Positions 36,360-45,706 of a stretch of DNA of 64,000 bases are shown here, one piece after another. The stretch covers positions 124,001 to 188,000 of the forward strand of contig NZ_AHCA01000004.1 in the NCBI RefSeq assembly GCF_000238355.1. Reading direction: 5' to 3'. The position numbers and the translations under genes are program-made. Each line of letters begins with the position of its first letter. The stretch's first letter is position 1. The DNA is from Pseudoalteromonas haloplanktis ATCC 14393 (GTDB taxonomy: Bacteria > Pseudomonadota > Gammaproteobacteria > Enterobacterales > Alteromonadaceae). The notes under the pieces were generated by a model. The model searched no databases. It saw only the letters and a program-made list of their open reading frames with translations, and was not told the DNA's origin.

Positions 36360-36406
36360 CAGTCAATAAAGCGTGTTTTGAGTATAGCCCGTTTTTTAAA
36401 CGAAAA

Positions 36407-36431
36407 AAAACCGTAACTTAATTACGGTTTT
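36407..36431 (-). terminator. Terminator downstream of the acyltransferase gene
   Basis: The arms AAAACCGTAA and TTACGGTTTT lie 31 bases past the stop of the minus-strand acyltransferase. The A run on the plus strand (36403-36410) gives a U tract in the minus-strand transcript. Confidence 0.85.
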
Positions 36432-36461
36432 AAATCTATTGAACCTGAACCTTGGTTAATT

Positions 36462-37595
36462 TTATTGTTCGTGTTCTTTACTGTTGTACTCAGCTTTACG
36501 ATGAAAAGGCTTTGCATACATAGCTAACACCAAGGGCTTTAACTCATCCGGGACATGCGCCATGCGTTGCTCAAATGACTGTGCGTCTGCTTTATCAATG
36601 ACAGCTTGCTTACAACCACCGGCAATATAATTACCTGGGTGTAAAAAGAATGAGTCAATGATTTGTTCATCGATGGTTTTTGCTAACTGTTCAGGCGACT
36701 CACAGCCTGTTTCAATTGGCTGGCCAAACGCTAAATGAACATGTCCTTTGGCGGCACTAAAGCCTTCAACAATACTGGCAATATCTTCACCGGCCGATTT
36801 TACATACTGACCATGATGTTGCCTATGGTACAACTCCTTCGCTTTCGCAATTGCACACGGCTCATATTGATAAGAAATTGATACCGGCACAATTTTTAGC
36901 TCACGTACGTATTCAGAAAACTCTTTCTTTTGTTTGCGGCCATTTAATTGCAACATTTTCAGTAACGCTGGATCGGTTTGATCAAAACCATCTTTTGCAC
37001 GACCTTCTTTTTGCGCAATCCAAATAGAATGACCACCAGCAAGTGAATCATAGATATACGCTGAAAGTTGTGATAATGCTTTGAGCATCTCTTTAGGTGC
37101 TTTAGCTGAGCGCTTAACAATAAAACTCTTATTAAGACGCATTAACTCCGTAATATAAGGGATCTGCAGTAGGTTATCGCCTATAGCGATACGCACTGTT
37201 TTCATATTATGGCTAAACAATCCCCAATTCACTAATGCAGGATCAAGTACGATATCGCGATGATTTGAGATAAATAAATACGCTTGTTTTGGATCCAGTT
37301 GCTCTAACCCAGAAAAAGTAACTTCTGAGGTAGTGCGCTTCACTAATAATGCTAAATACTTGGCCACCTCTTGCTGTACTTGTTCAACAGAGTTAACAGC
37401 CCCCCATTTTTTTTGTAGTTGGCGGCGAACTAAAAAACGCGCAAAAAATGGCACCGAGGATATAAAGCGCGGCAAATTATATTTTGCTAATACATCAATA
37501 AATGCGTTATCTGCAATCAAACGAGCAACTGAGTCAGCTACTTCGTCGTCGTTGTAAGGTCTTATATCGGCGTACTTATCCACTAATTCACTCAT
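36462..37595 (-). CDS. PlsC-like glycerol-phosphate acyltransferase domain protein
   Basis: This 377-residue protein has a PlsC/LPLAT acyltransferase core: LFISNHRDIVLDPALVNWG (about residue 108), NKSFIVKR, and WIAQKEGRAKDGFD as the EG box, with KIVPVSISYQYEP as the fourth block. In the first block His and Asp are separated by five residues (H-R-D-I-V-L-D), or the Asp two positions after His serves instead; the usual motif is H-x4-D. The C-terminal extension of about 80 residues is uncharacterised. It probably acylates a lysophospholipid or related lipid. Confidence 0.82.
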   Translation of the reverse strand: MSELVDKYADIRPYNDDEVADSVARLIADNAFIDVLAKYNLPRFISSVPFFARFLVRRQLQKKWGAVNSVEQVQQEVAKYLALLVKRTTSEVTFSGLEQLDPKQAYLFISNHRDIVLDPALVNWGLFSHNMKTVRIAIGDNLLQIPYITELMRLNKSFIVKRSAKAPKEMLKALSQLSAYIYDSLAGGHSIWIAQKEGRAKDGFDQTDPALLKMLQLNGRKQKKEFSEYVRELKIVPVSISYQYEPCAIAKAKELYHRQHHGQYVKSAGEDIASIVEGFSAAKGHVHLAFGQPIETGCESPEQLAKTIDEQIIDSFFLHPGNYIAGGCKQAVIDKADAQSFEQRMAHVPDELKPLVLAMYAKPFHRKAEYNSKEHEQ

Positions 37596-37613
37596 TACTG
37601 CTTCTATAAAGTT

Positions 37614-37645
37614 AAAAAAACGGCACGTAAAATACGTACCGTTTA
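37614..37645 (-). terminator. Terminator downstream of the Cu/Zn-type permease
   Basis: The arms AAACGGCACGTA and TACGTACCGTTT have one mismatch and a three-base loop. An A run on the plus strand (U tract on the minus strand) follows. It ends the merR-permease unit before the acyltransferase start. Confidence 0.8.
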
Positions 37646-37755
37646 TATTATGCTCCCGATTATAACTCAGGCAAACTAAAATGCGAACTAACTCACACTA
37701 TTGCATTTTAGTGCAAACTGAGATGCGCTCTTGAAAGTACTTATAGAACACTTAA

Positions 37756-38925
37756 TTACGCAATGCTCTTACCAGTTACTTGACGTTTTTTTTGCCATGC
37801 TATCGCAACTAGACGCAACATCAGTATGATTAAAATTACTCCGCAAATAAAACTTAACCAGTGTGGCAACACTTCATGTTCTTCACCTAATAATGGGGTA
37901 ACAACAAAACCAAACTCAGTTACTAAATAATCAGTTAAAAAACCAAAGCATAATGCAACACCGATGACGCCAGTTAAATAAGCCGCAACAGCACGTTTAC
38001 CAAGCTCATTAGCCACAACACCTAAAGTAGCAATATTTGTGGCTGGTCCTGCAAGCATAAACACTAATACAGCCCCTGGAGATACCCCACTCAATAACAA
38101 ACCAGCCGCAATAGGCGTCGATGCGGTGGCACAAATATACATAGGAATACTGATCAATATCACCACTAACATAGCGAGAATACCGCTACCCCACTGTGTT
38201 AAAAAGGATTCTGGCACATATGTTTGTACTAATGCCGCAAAAAATAAACCAATCATTAACCACACCATAGTATCGGATAATAGCTTGTTACAGCTAAAGC
38301 TCAGTGCTTGGCGCATCTTTTGCCATTGGCTTGGCGCTGCAACGCTTGATGTATCGCAACAACTGGTTTCAGCTGTAGGCGCTGTCGGTTTTGACGCGCA
38401 ACAACTACTTTTAATTTCTGGATCTACCTGTTTAGGTGCGCAGCAACTTGCTTTAGTTTCTGACGCTGCTGCTTTCGCGGTGCAGCAACTGCTTTTAACT
38501 TCAGGCTCTAATTCTAGGTGCTGCTTATCAGTGTCACGCCCTACTAACACACCTGCCACAATGGCACTGCATATTGCGGCTATGGGGCGGATAATCGCCA
38601 TAAATGGGCCTAATAACACATACGATACTGACACCGAATCAACCCCTGTTTCAGGCGTTGAAACTAAAAACGCCGTCGTAGCACTTTTTGAAGCGCCAGC
38701 TCGCCTGAGACCTATCGCCGCAGGAATAACACCACACGAACATAAAGGCATTGGTGCGCCAATTAAAGCCGCTTTTACTGTGGTCCAAAAACCTTCTTTA
38801 CCTAAATGGGTATTTAAGAAATTTGCCGGTAAATACACATTTAATATCCCAGCAATGAGCAAGCCAAGCATTAGCCAAGGAGCTGATAATAGAAATAGCT
38901 GCCAAAAATTATTGAGTAAGTCCAT
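37756..38925 (-). CDS. SO_0444-type Cu/Zn efflux permease with Cys-Cys repeats
   Basis: This 389-residue DUF318-type permease has about eight membrane segments in two halves, each with the family turn (GAPMPLCSCGVIPAAIGLR and YICATASTPIAAGLLLSGVS). The hydrophilic loop between them (about residues 140-195) holds four short repeats of the form SSCC or SCC followed by A/T-K-P (CCTAK, CCAPK, CCASK, CCDTS), probable soft-metal ligands. It lies directly downstream of a MerR-type regulator gene whose 3' end it overlaps by 17 bases, which fits metal-induced export of Cu, Zn or a related ion. The exact ion is inferred. Confidence 0.87.
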   Translation of the reverse strand: MDLLNNFWQLFLLSAPWLMLGLLIAGILNVYLPANFLNTHLGKEGFWTTVKAALIGAPMPLCSCGVIPAAIGLRRAGASKSATTAFLVSTPETGVDSVSVSYVLLGPFMAIIRPIAAICSAIVAGVLVGRDTDKQHLELEPEVKSSCCTAKAAASETKASCCAPKQVDPEIKSSCCASKPTAPTAETSCCDTSSVAAPSQWQKMRQALSFSCNKLLSDTMVWLMIGLFFAALVQTYVPESFLTQWGSGILAMLVVILISIPMYICATASTPIAAGLLLSGVSPGAVLVFMLAGPATNIATLGVVANELGKRAVAAYLTGVIGVALCFGFLTDYLVTEFGFVVTPLLGEEHEVLPHWLSFICGVILIILMLRLVAIAWQKKRQVTGKSIA

Positions 38926-39322
38926 CTATGTCCTCCAACGTGGTTAATATCGAACAGTTATCGGCAGGCTCTTCACCGCCGCAGCACCTGTCAGCCAGTA
39001 TCGATAATGATTTATGAAAGCGTGTTAATTCAGCAATACGTTTTGCGACTAAATCACGTTTTTGAATTGTTAAATTTTTCACTTCATGGCATGAGTGCTG
39101 GTGCTTTTTAAACTTAATTTGCAATAATTCTTTGATCTCTGACAAACTAAAACCAACATTCTTAGCGCGTAAAATAAACTCCATTTGTTTTAATGCGGTT
39201 TCATCGTAATCACGGTAACCTGCCCCAGTTCGACTCGATGGCGTTAACAAATTATGTTTTTCATAGTATCTTAGGGTATCTGTAGAGACACCTAATTGAT
39301 TAGCAAACTCACCTATTTTCAC
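38909..39322 (-). CDS. MerR-family metal-responsive regulator
   Basis: The start is set at the GTG at 39322, preceded by GGAG six bases upstream; the frame is open further up but the HTH begins here (VKIGEFANQLGVSTDTLRYY). Next come GAGYRDYDETALKQMEFILR and the dimerisation helix. The C-terminal metal loop has a Cys pair (DRCCGGEEPADNC), and HQHSCHEV provides another Cys plus His residues. It is transcribed from a MerR-type promoter with a 20-base spacer and overlaps the permease gene, so it most likely controls its own operon. Confidence 0.88.
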   Translation of the reverse strand: MKIGEFANQLGVSTDTLRYYEKHNLLTPSSRTGAGYRDYDETALKQMEFILRAKNVGFSLSEIKELLQIKFKKHQHSCHEVKNLTIQKRDLVAKRIAELTRFHKSLSILADRCCGGEEPADNCSILTTLEDIDGLTQ

Positions 39323-39358
39323 CTGTGTCTCCAATAAGAGTTTTAGCAACTGATGCCT

Positions 39359-39390
39359 AGTATAAACCTTAGAGTACACACCAAGGTCAA
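39359..39390 (-). promoter_or_regulatory. MerR-type promoter/operator for the regulator-permease operon
   Basis: On the minus strand TTGACC (39390-39385) and TATACT (39364-39359) are separated by 20 bases, the overlong spacing typical of MerR-activated promoters. The spacer contains the dyad ACCTTGG...CTAAGGT. It lies 37 bases before the GTG of the regulator. Confidence 0.85.
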
Positions 39391-39424
39391 GCATTAAAAT
39401 CATTTTATTTAATAAGGAAAGCGC

Positions 39425-40369
39425 ATGAATATTACCCTTCTCGATACTGCCACATTAGCAGGCACATCACTTGAGCCTTTTCAAACGCTTGGTAATTTCA
39501 CCAGCTATCCGCTAACTAGCCCTGAACAAGTATTAGCTCACAGTAGCGGAGCTCAGGTGTTGATCACCAATAAAGTGGTGCTTAATCGTGAAACGCTGGC
39601 AAAACTTCCAGAGTTGAAGCTTATCTGTGTAGCTGCAACTGGCACTAACAATGTTGATTTAGCAGCCGCTAAAGAGTTTGGTATTGCTGTGACTAATGTT
39701 GCGGGCTACTCAACGCCTTCGGTTGTTCAACATACTTTTGCGTTGATCACCAACTTACTCGGTAACACCCACCGCTATATTGCTGACTGTCAACAAGGTC
39801 TTTGGCAACAAAGCGACATGTTCTGTCGTTTGGATTATAGCTTTAATGATATTGGCGATAAAACCTTCGCTATTATCGGTTATGGCTCGCTTGGCAAAGC
39901 CGTTGCTGATGTTGCAAAGGCGTTTGGTGCAAATGTGATCATCAGTGAGCGCAAAGGTGATAAGCCAAGAGAAGGCCGCACGGAGTTTTATCAGGCAATA
40001 AAGAATGCAGATATTATCAGTATTCATTGTCCATTAACGGATGAAAGCCGAGATCTAATTGGCAGCGAAGAGCTGGCAATGATGAAACCAAGCGCCATTT
40101 TAATTAACACTGCCCGCGGTGGGATTGTTAATGAAGCACAGTTAGCGCAGGCATTAACTAATAAACAAATAGCAGGAGCTGGATTTGATGTATTAACCAA
40201 AGAGCCTGCGGCAGAGAATAACCCATTAGCCGTTTATCGTGGCGACAACTTAATTTTAACTCCCCATATAGCATGGGCAAGCGAGGAGTCAATTATTCGC
40301 TTAGTGAAACAGGTGAGCCTAAATATCAGTGCATTTAGTCAAGGCGAAAGCTTAAATAGGTTGGTGTAA
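39425..40369 (+). CDS. D-2-hydroxyacid dehydrogenase (NAD-dependent)
   Basis: This 314-residue enzyme belongs to the D-isomer 2-hydroxyacid dehydrogenase family, closest in style to hydroxypyruvate/glycerate dehydrogenase. The NAD-binding loop is IIGYGSLGKAVADVAKAFG (about residue 150). The catalytic Arg, Glu and His lie in INTARGGIVNEAQL, LTKEPAAENNPL and LTPHIAWASEES. The ATG has AAGGAA upstream. It is divergent from the merR-permease operon. The preferred substrate cannot be fixed from the sequence. Confidence 0.9.
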   Translation: MNITLLDTATLAGTSLEPFQTLGNFTSYPLTSPEQVLAHSSGAQVLITNKVVLNRETLAKLPELKLICVAATGTNNVDLAAAKEFGIAVTNVAGYSTPSVVQHTFALITNLLGNTHRYIADCQQGLWQQSDMFCRLDYSFNDIGDKTFAIIGYGSLGKAVADVAKAFGANVIISERKGDKPREGRTEFYQAIKNADIISIHCPLTDESRDLIGSEELAMMKPSAILINTARGGIVNEAQLAQALTNKQIAGAGFDVLTKEPAAENNPLAVYRGDNLILTPHIAWASEESIIRLVKQVSLNISAFSQGESLNRLV

Positions 40370-40532
40370 TAAACTAAATTTTAGCCTTTAACACTATGCA
40401 AGGTGGTTAAATACAGTTTTCCACCTTGCAAAAAACAACTAACCATATGATTTTTAATAAGTAAAAATATTGGCAGATTCTTTGCTACTAAATAAAAAAT
40501 TAATAAACACTATTTAGTATCAGGATAAAATA

Positions 40533-40913
40533 ATGAAAAAAGTACTTTTAATTGCCGCACTAACAGCTCCTTTTTTAACCGGCTGCGTGATTGCCGTATC
40601 AGACGGCGAAGCAGAAAGTCATTGGGCCGGTAATAATTCAAGCTGGGAAAAACATCATCAAGCGAATCGTGAAAAAATTGCATCACTAGCGTTAGATACC
40701 AGCTATCAGAGTGTTTTAAGCCAATTAAAAACCCCTGAATTTACAGAGTTATTAAAAAAAGAAGATGATGTATACCAAGTATTATTCTATGCAACGCACA
40801 GCATCCACTCTGACGGAAAAATGACAAAAGATGAATGTACGCCACTTGTCTTTAAAAACGACAAGTTAATTGGTGTGGGTGATAGTATTTATAATTCTCT
40901 TAACGCTATTTAA
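40533..40913 (+). CDS. DUF3192 lipoprotein
   Basis: This 126-residue lipoprotein has a signal peptide with a lipobox (LTAPFLTGC, Cys at about residue 18). The DUF3192 domain is recognised by REKIASLALDTSYQSVLSQL and the C-terminal TKDECTPLVFKNDKLIGVG. Function is unknown. It is monocistronic, with a strong hairpin after it. The 163 bases upstream are AT-rich and hold its promoter. Confidence 0.85.
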   Translation: MKKVLLIAALTAPFLTGCVIAVSDGEAESHWAGNNSSWEKHHQANREKIASLALDTSYQSVLSQLKTPEFTELLKKEDDVYQVLFYATHSIHSDGKMTKDECTPLVFKNDKLIGVGDSIYNSLNAI

Positions 40914-40922
40914 GCTCAAATC

Positions 40923-40956
40923 AACTAAAGAGTGAACAAACATTCACTCTTTAGTT
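40923..40956. terminator. Bidirectional terminator
   Basis: A perfect 14-base stem (AACTAAAGAGTGAA / TTCACTCTTTAGTT) with a six-base loop lies between the convergent DUF3192 gene and the REC-GGDEF gene. Its right arm includes the stop codon region of the latter. Confidence 0.9.
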
Positions 40957-41890
40957 ACAGTAATGACTCACTTTTACCACTTGCGGCAATAACTCGAGCA
41001 ACAATTCTGTCCCGCCCAGTATCTTTCGCCTCATATAAACCAAGATCAGCTTCTTCAAGCAAGGTATGCTCAGCATACACTTGGCCAAACTCAGTGGTAG
41101 CAATACCGATACTAATGGTAATGTGCTCAGCATTAAGTGAGGCTTTATGCGGTATCTTGAGAGCATTTACAGCACTTCTAAGCTTATTAGCAAACACCAA
41201 TGCTTCTTGTTGATTGATATTAGGTAATACAGCGGCAAACTCCTCTCCACCATAGCGAGCAACAAAGTCACTACCACGTTCACATGCAGTAACTAACGCA
41301 TGTGCCACTCGCTTGAGACAATCATCCCCAGCACGATGACCATAACAATCGTTATAACGTTTGAAGTGATCTATATCCATTAATAACACCGATAATGGCG
41401 TACCTGCACGGCGACTTCGGCGCCATTCTCGCGAAAGATTTTCATCTAAATAGCGACGATTGGGGATCTCCGTCAAACCATCAATTGACGCTAGCATTTC
41501 AAGCAAATCATTCTTTTGTTTGATCAGTAACTGATTACGTACCCGGGCACGCACGATAGCCGTGCTAAATGGTTTAGCAATATAATCCATCGCCCCTAAT
41601 TCAAACCCTTTAGCTTCATCATCATGGCTAGTATTAGCTGAAATAAAAATGACAGGGATCGTTTGCGTACTCGGATTTTCTTTTAACTGAATTAAAACGT
41701 CATACCCATCAATTCCCGGCATCACAATATCGAGAATAATTAAATCAACTTCGGTTGATTTAACAAACGTTAAGGCTTTTTCGCCACTTTCGACCAAAAA
41801 TATTTCATGATCACTCGCCAATGTTTTTTCTAACACTAATCGATTTAATGGGTCATCATCAACGATCAGTATTTTAGCTTTCTTCAACAT
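40955..41890 (-). CDS. REC-GGDEF response regulator (diguanylate cyclase)
   Basis: This 311-residue PleD-like regulator has an N-terminal receiver (KILIVDDDPLNRLVLEKTL; phosphoacceptor Asp in DLIILDIVMPGIDGYDV, about residue 53; Lys in YIAKPFS). A GGDEF domain follows, with the intact signature RYGGEEFAAVLP near residue 222 and the inhibitory-site-like RAGDDCL upstream. It should make c-di-GMP when phosphorylated. Its start overlaps the end of the hybrid kinase gene by 17 bases, which strongly suggests a cognate pair. Confidence 0.93.
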   Translation of the reverse strand: MLKKAKILIVDDDPLNRLVLEKTLASDHEIFLVESGEKALTFVKSTEVDLIILDIVMPGIDGYDVLIQLKENPSTQTIPVIFISANTSHDDEAKGFELGAMDYIAKPFSTAIVRARVRNQLLIKQKNDLLEMLASIDGLTEIPNRRYLDENLSREWRRSRRAGTPLSVLLMDIDHFKRYNDCYGHRAGDDCLKRVAHALVTACERGSDFVARYGGEEFAAVLPNINQQEALVFANKLRSAVNALKIPHKASLNAEHITISIGIATTEFGQVYAEHTLLEEADLGLYEAKDTGRDRIVARVIAASGKSESLL

Positions 41891-44800
41891 CTGCTGATCC
41901 CTGTAGTTGAATGTATCTATTTATTTGCTCTAATTCGAACACAAGTTGAGTCAAGTCTAATTGCTCTACACTTTGCGATTTTTGCAGTTCAGTTTCTAAT
42001 TGCTGAGCAACCGCACTAAGACGCTTAAATCCGAGATTTCCTGACACACCTTTGATGGTATGCACTAATCGTTCCAAGGCACTAAGCTCAGTAGAAACTT
42101 GCAATTGCTGTATATGACTATCACATAACTGAGCAAACTTATCCAACATAGTCTGTAGTAAAGTATTATCACCTGAGAATTGAGCTAATGCAAAAGAACG
42201 ATCAAAAAATATAAACTGGGGTGTTTTAAGCTCATTGATTGCCGCTAATAAAGTTGCCGCAATAACAGGTTTAGTGAGATGCTTATTCATACCGGCTGCG
42301 AATGAACGCTGTTCATCAGCCAACTCACTGTGCGCCGTAAGCGCAAAAATAGGTAGCTGTTGCTTATTATAACGTTGTCGCAATAAGGTCGTTGCTTGCA
42401 AGCCATCCACTTCTGGCATCTGGACATCCATCAGGATCAAATCAGGTTTTACTTGTTCTACTAAAGCAATTCCAGCCATCGCCGAATTTGCGGTCATAAC
42501 ATTAATATATGCTTGGCTTAAAACATTGCTAATAATATCGAGGTTTAACTGATTATCATCAATCACTAATACGAGTAACCCAGCAACATCAATGGTTACT
42601 GCTGATGTTGCAGTATCAGGCGTATCACCTTCGTTGAGCTGTAGTAGCCGTTGTACAAGGGCAGAACTTTTAACACTGACACTATGCGTATTATGGCTGC
42701 TAGGAAGCTCGATATCGGCATCATTTTTAACAACATATAACTGGGTGTTATTTTTCAGCAACGCCGTTTTTATATTAGGCCAGTCTATAATGCTAGTTAT
42801 ATCAAAGTCATTTACAATAATTCGCTGCACCGCGGCAAGGTCTGTTGTATCTGTAAATTCAGATAACATACAATAACGTAGCTGCTGCAGAGACTGTAAC
42901 GCTTTGGGTAAATTAATCCCCCGAGAAGAATGTATAACCAATGTATTTGGCCAACTACGCGCTGTTGATTGCTGCTCAAGCGAAAACGTCACTGTGAAGA
43001 AAAACTCACTGCCTTGGCCTTTATCACTGACTACGTTAATTTCTGCGCCCATTAATGCGAGTTCATGTTTAACAATCGCAAGCCCTAACCCCACGCCTTG
43101 ATGAGCTCGAGTGAGCGATTCATCGCCTTGTGTAAATGCATCAAATAATCGACTTTGATCAGCTTTATCAATACCAACCCCAGTATCTTTTACCGTAAAG
43201 CACAGTGTTTGCTGTGTTTTAGCTATATCGTGGGCTGTTATTGTCAGTGTGATAGTGCCGTGCTGGGTAAATTTCACCGCATTCGTCAGCAAATTACCGA
43301 GTACTTGTTGCAAGCGAATATGATCACCAATCAGCTGCGGGGCGATTAACGGGTCAACCTCAATATTATAAGTGAGGCCTTTTTGCTGGCAAAGCCCGAT
43401 TAATACACTTTCACAACTATCTACAAGCGCAACTAACTCAAAGTTAACCAAATCTAATTGCACTTGGTTATTCTCACTACGTGCAAAATCAAGCATCCGG
43501 TTAAGCATAGTTAATAAATTTTGCGCAGCATTTTTTGCTTGCGCCGCATGTTGCTGCTGCTGAGTAGTTAAACCTTGTTGCACAACCATATCAATCAAGC
43601 CTGTCACCGCATTAAGTGGTGTACGGATTTCATGGCTTAAATTAGCAATAAAACGACTTTTAGCCTCAGTTGCACGCTCGGCATCCTGCTTAGCTTGCGT
43701 TAAATCACTCACATCTTGAATATGAATGACATAATAATAAGGGGCTTGCTGTTCATCCCACACTAAAGAAACGCTCAATTGCCACCAAAGATTGAGCTCT
43801 TGTTGCCCTAATGTAAGGTGGTACACTTTCTTTTTTTCGTTCAGTAATAGCGCTAATAACACCGCTATTTCTTGCCATTGCTGCTGTGAGAATAACTGCT
43901 CTAATGACAAATTTGAGGATGTTTTATCAATATCAAAAATCTTTCGAGCAGTCCGGTTCAGCTGTAATACCGTATGCTCAAGTGACAATAAAATCACCCC
44001 ATTGGCAGCATACTCAATCGCACTGCGAAACTTAGATTCTGAGGCCTTTAATGCCAATAATGCATCTTGCTGAGCTGTGATGTCGCGGCCAATCCCCATT
44101 GACCCCAAAAGTTGATTTTGTTCGTTATAAAATGGCGCTATTGTTAATTGAAATGTTTGCTTAGTGGTTTCAATACGTTGTTCAGCTTTCGTTTTAGTTT
44201 GTAATACTTGTTGCTCAAGCTCACTGATTTGGCCACTATCATCACTAATATCACACAGCTGATGACCAACTAGCTGCCCTTGCTCAACCCCAATATATTG
44301 CTCATAAGCACGGTTGCAGCCTAAAAATGAACCATCAATATTTTTAAAATAAATTAGATCAGGCACACTATTCAACATAGTATTTAACAAGGCTAAATGC
44401 CGTTCTTTGGCTTCATAACTGCGCGCGAGTTCTCGTGTTTTTATTTTAACTTGTTCATCAAGTTCACTATTAGCTCGCTGGAGGGAGTCAACCAACTGCT
44501 GATTTTTACTAAGCACCCATTTTATTCTGCTAAACCATGGCTGCCAGTTAGTGGGTATTTGGTAATTTGAACGGGTTTTGTAGTGCACCTCATTTTGTTC
44601 AAGGTACGACATCAAGTAAGTCATCGGTTTTACAAAAATACGCTGACTCAACCACAATAACGTACTGAACATCATTACTAAAAACACACATAAAAAAATC
44701 AGTTCAATGCCTACCTCTATCAATATAGGGGTAATTAATTCAGCATGAGACTCAAAGTAGCCAGCATAAATAGGTAGCTGCTTTTGCGCTTGCACAAAAG

Positions 44801-45656
44801 TGATATTACTAAGTCCAGCGCCCTTTGATATTGAGCTATTCGTAAGACTCGCCATAGGCCAATACTCTGCCAGCGGCACACCTTTAATCTCATTTAACGA
44901 ACTTGCAATGATATTTTTATCGTTGTTTAAAAAGATATATTCACCATTGCTTGGAGATATTTTGTGTAGCCAACTAGAAACCGCAGCCAAGTCATAAATT
45001 AAAATAATGTAATCTTCACTGCCTTGCTCGCGCGCGCGCCCGATTGAAAAATAGTGTTTACCCGCAATTTCGATTATCGCACTTGATGACAATGAGTTAT
45101 CAACAAATTTAGGGAGTAAATGGCCATCAAGTACGTGGGTTAACATTAAGCTATCCCCATCATGACGACGCTTTATATATGCAAAACCTTGTTCATTCAC
45201 ATAAGCAACTGCAGCTAATGATTGAATTAACGATAATGCCGTATTAAAAGCGGGACCAAGTGCAATAACTTGTTGCCATTGGGTGACTACATTGGCCGTA
45301 GAAGCAAATTTACCCTGACCGACAATTTCACCACCACCGTCAGGGATTTTCCGATAGTAATAATTGGTTTGCTGATCAATATCTGCAAGCCATTGTTGAT
45401 CAAATTGATAAGAAAGAGGTTGCTCATATTGTGAGAACAAAGTGCTCAATAAATCATTAGCAGCATTCATCGCATGCTCAACTTGTGCCGCTAGATTAGT
45501 AAAATCAGCTTCACGTTTAGCAACAGCTCGGTCCAACTTAATATTGTATAAATGAAGACACAATAGAAAAGCCACCAGCAATGGCACAATAAGTGCCACT
45601 GCCAATGAACGGTAGTAATGTTTTAAAGGTAGAAAGTTCAATCTACAGCCCGTCAC
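41874..45656 (-). CDS. Hybrid histidine kinase with PAS, REC and Hpt domains
   Basis: This 1260-residue sensor has a first membrane helix (LAVALIVPLLVAFLLCLHLY), a large periplasmic region of about 270 residues and a second helix (LIFLCVFLVMMFSTLLWLS). Two PAS domains (LNSVPDLIYFKNIDGSFLG, AANGVILLSLEH) precede the kinase core, with the phospho-His in NLSHEIRTPLNAV, the N box in RLQQVLGNLLTNAVKF, and KDTGVGIDKADQ and GVGLGLAIVKHEL. A receiver (LVIDDNQLNLDII, LILMDVQMPEVDG) and a C-terminal Hpt (LVHTIKGVSGNLGF) follow. A phosphorelay to the overlapping REC-GGDEF protein is likely. The GTG start is uncertain. Confidence 0.92.
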   Translation of the reverse strand: MTGCRLNFLPLKHYYRSLAVALIVPLLVAFLLCLHLYNIKLDRAVAKREADFTNLAAQVEHAMNAANDLLSTLFSQYEQPLSYQFDQQWLADIDQQTNYYYRKIPDGGGEIVGQGKFASTANVVTQWQQVIALGPAFNTALSLIQSLAAVAYVNEQGFAYIKRRHDGDSLMLTHVLDGHLLPKFVDNSLSSSAIIEIAGKHYFSIGRAREQGSEDYIILIYDLAAVSSWLHKISPSNGEYIFLNNDKNIIASSLNEIKGVPLAEYWPMASLTNSSISKGAGLSNITFVQAQKQLPIYAGYFESHAELITPILIEVGIELIFLCVFLVMMFSTLLWLSQRIFVKPMTYLMSYLEQNEVHYKTRSNYQIPTNWQPWFSRIKWVLSKNQQLVDSLQRANSELDEQVKIKTRELARSYEAKERHLALLNTMLNSVPDLIYFKNIDGSFLGCNRAYEQYIGVEQGQLVGHQLCDISDDSGQISELEQQVLQTKTKAEQRIETTKQTFQLTIAPFYNEQNQLLGSMGIGRDITAQQDALLALKASESKFRSAIEYAANGVILLSLEHTVLQLNRTARKIFDIDKTSSNLSLEQLFSQQQWQEIAVLLALLLNEKKKVYHLTLGQQELNLWWQLSVSLVWDEQQAPYYYVIHIQDVSDLTQAKQDAERATEAKSRFIANLSHEIRTPLNAVTGLIDMVVQQGLTTQQQQHAAQAKNAAQNLLTMLNRMLDFARSENNQVQLDLVNFELVALVDSCESVLIGLCQQKGLTYNIEVDPLIAPQLIGDHIRLQQVLGNLLTNAVKFTQHGTITLTITAHDIAKTQQTLCFTVKDTGVGIDKADQSRLFDAFTQGDESLTRAHQGVGLGLAIVKHELALMGAEINVVSDKGQGSEFFFTVTFSLEQQSTARSWPNTLVIHSSRGINLPKALQSLQQLRYCMLSEFTDTTDLAAVQRIIVNDFDITSIIDWPNIKTALLKNNTQLYVVKNDADIELPSSHNTHSVSVKSSALVQRLLQLNEGDTPDTATSAVTIDVAGLLVLVIDDNQLNLDIISNVLSQAYINVMTANSAMAGIALVEQVKPDLILMDVQMPEVDGLQATTLLRQRYNKQQLPIFALTAHSELADEQRSFAAGMNKHLTKPVIAATLLAAINELKTPQFIFFDRSFALAQFSGDNTLLQTMLDKFAQLCDSHIQQLQVSTELSALERLVHTIKGVSGNLGFKRLSAVAQQLETELQKSQSVEQLDLTQLVFELEQINRYIQLQGSADVEES

Positions 45657-45706
45657 TTGACGCTAATTTACAAGTTAGGTTAGCGAGCCAAGTGAACCAG
45701 TGCAAG

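Noticed and set aside
38039..38947. Long open frame (302 codons) on the plus strand
   Set aside because: It lies antisense to the permease gene, which has clear family motifs; its own translation has no recognisable domain and is a frame shadow.
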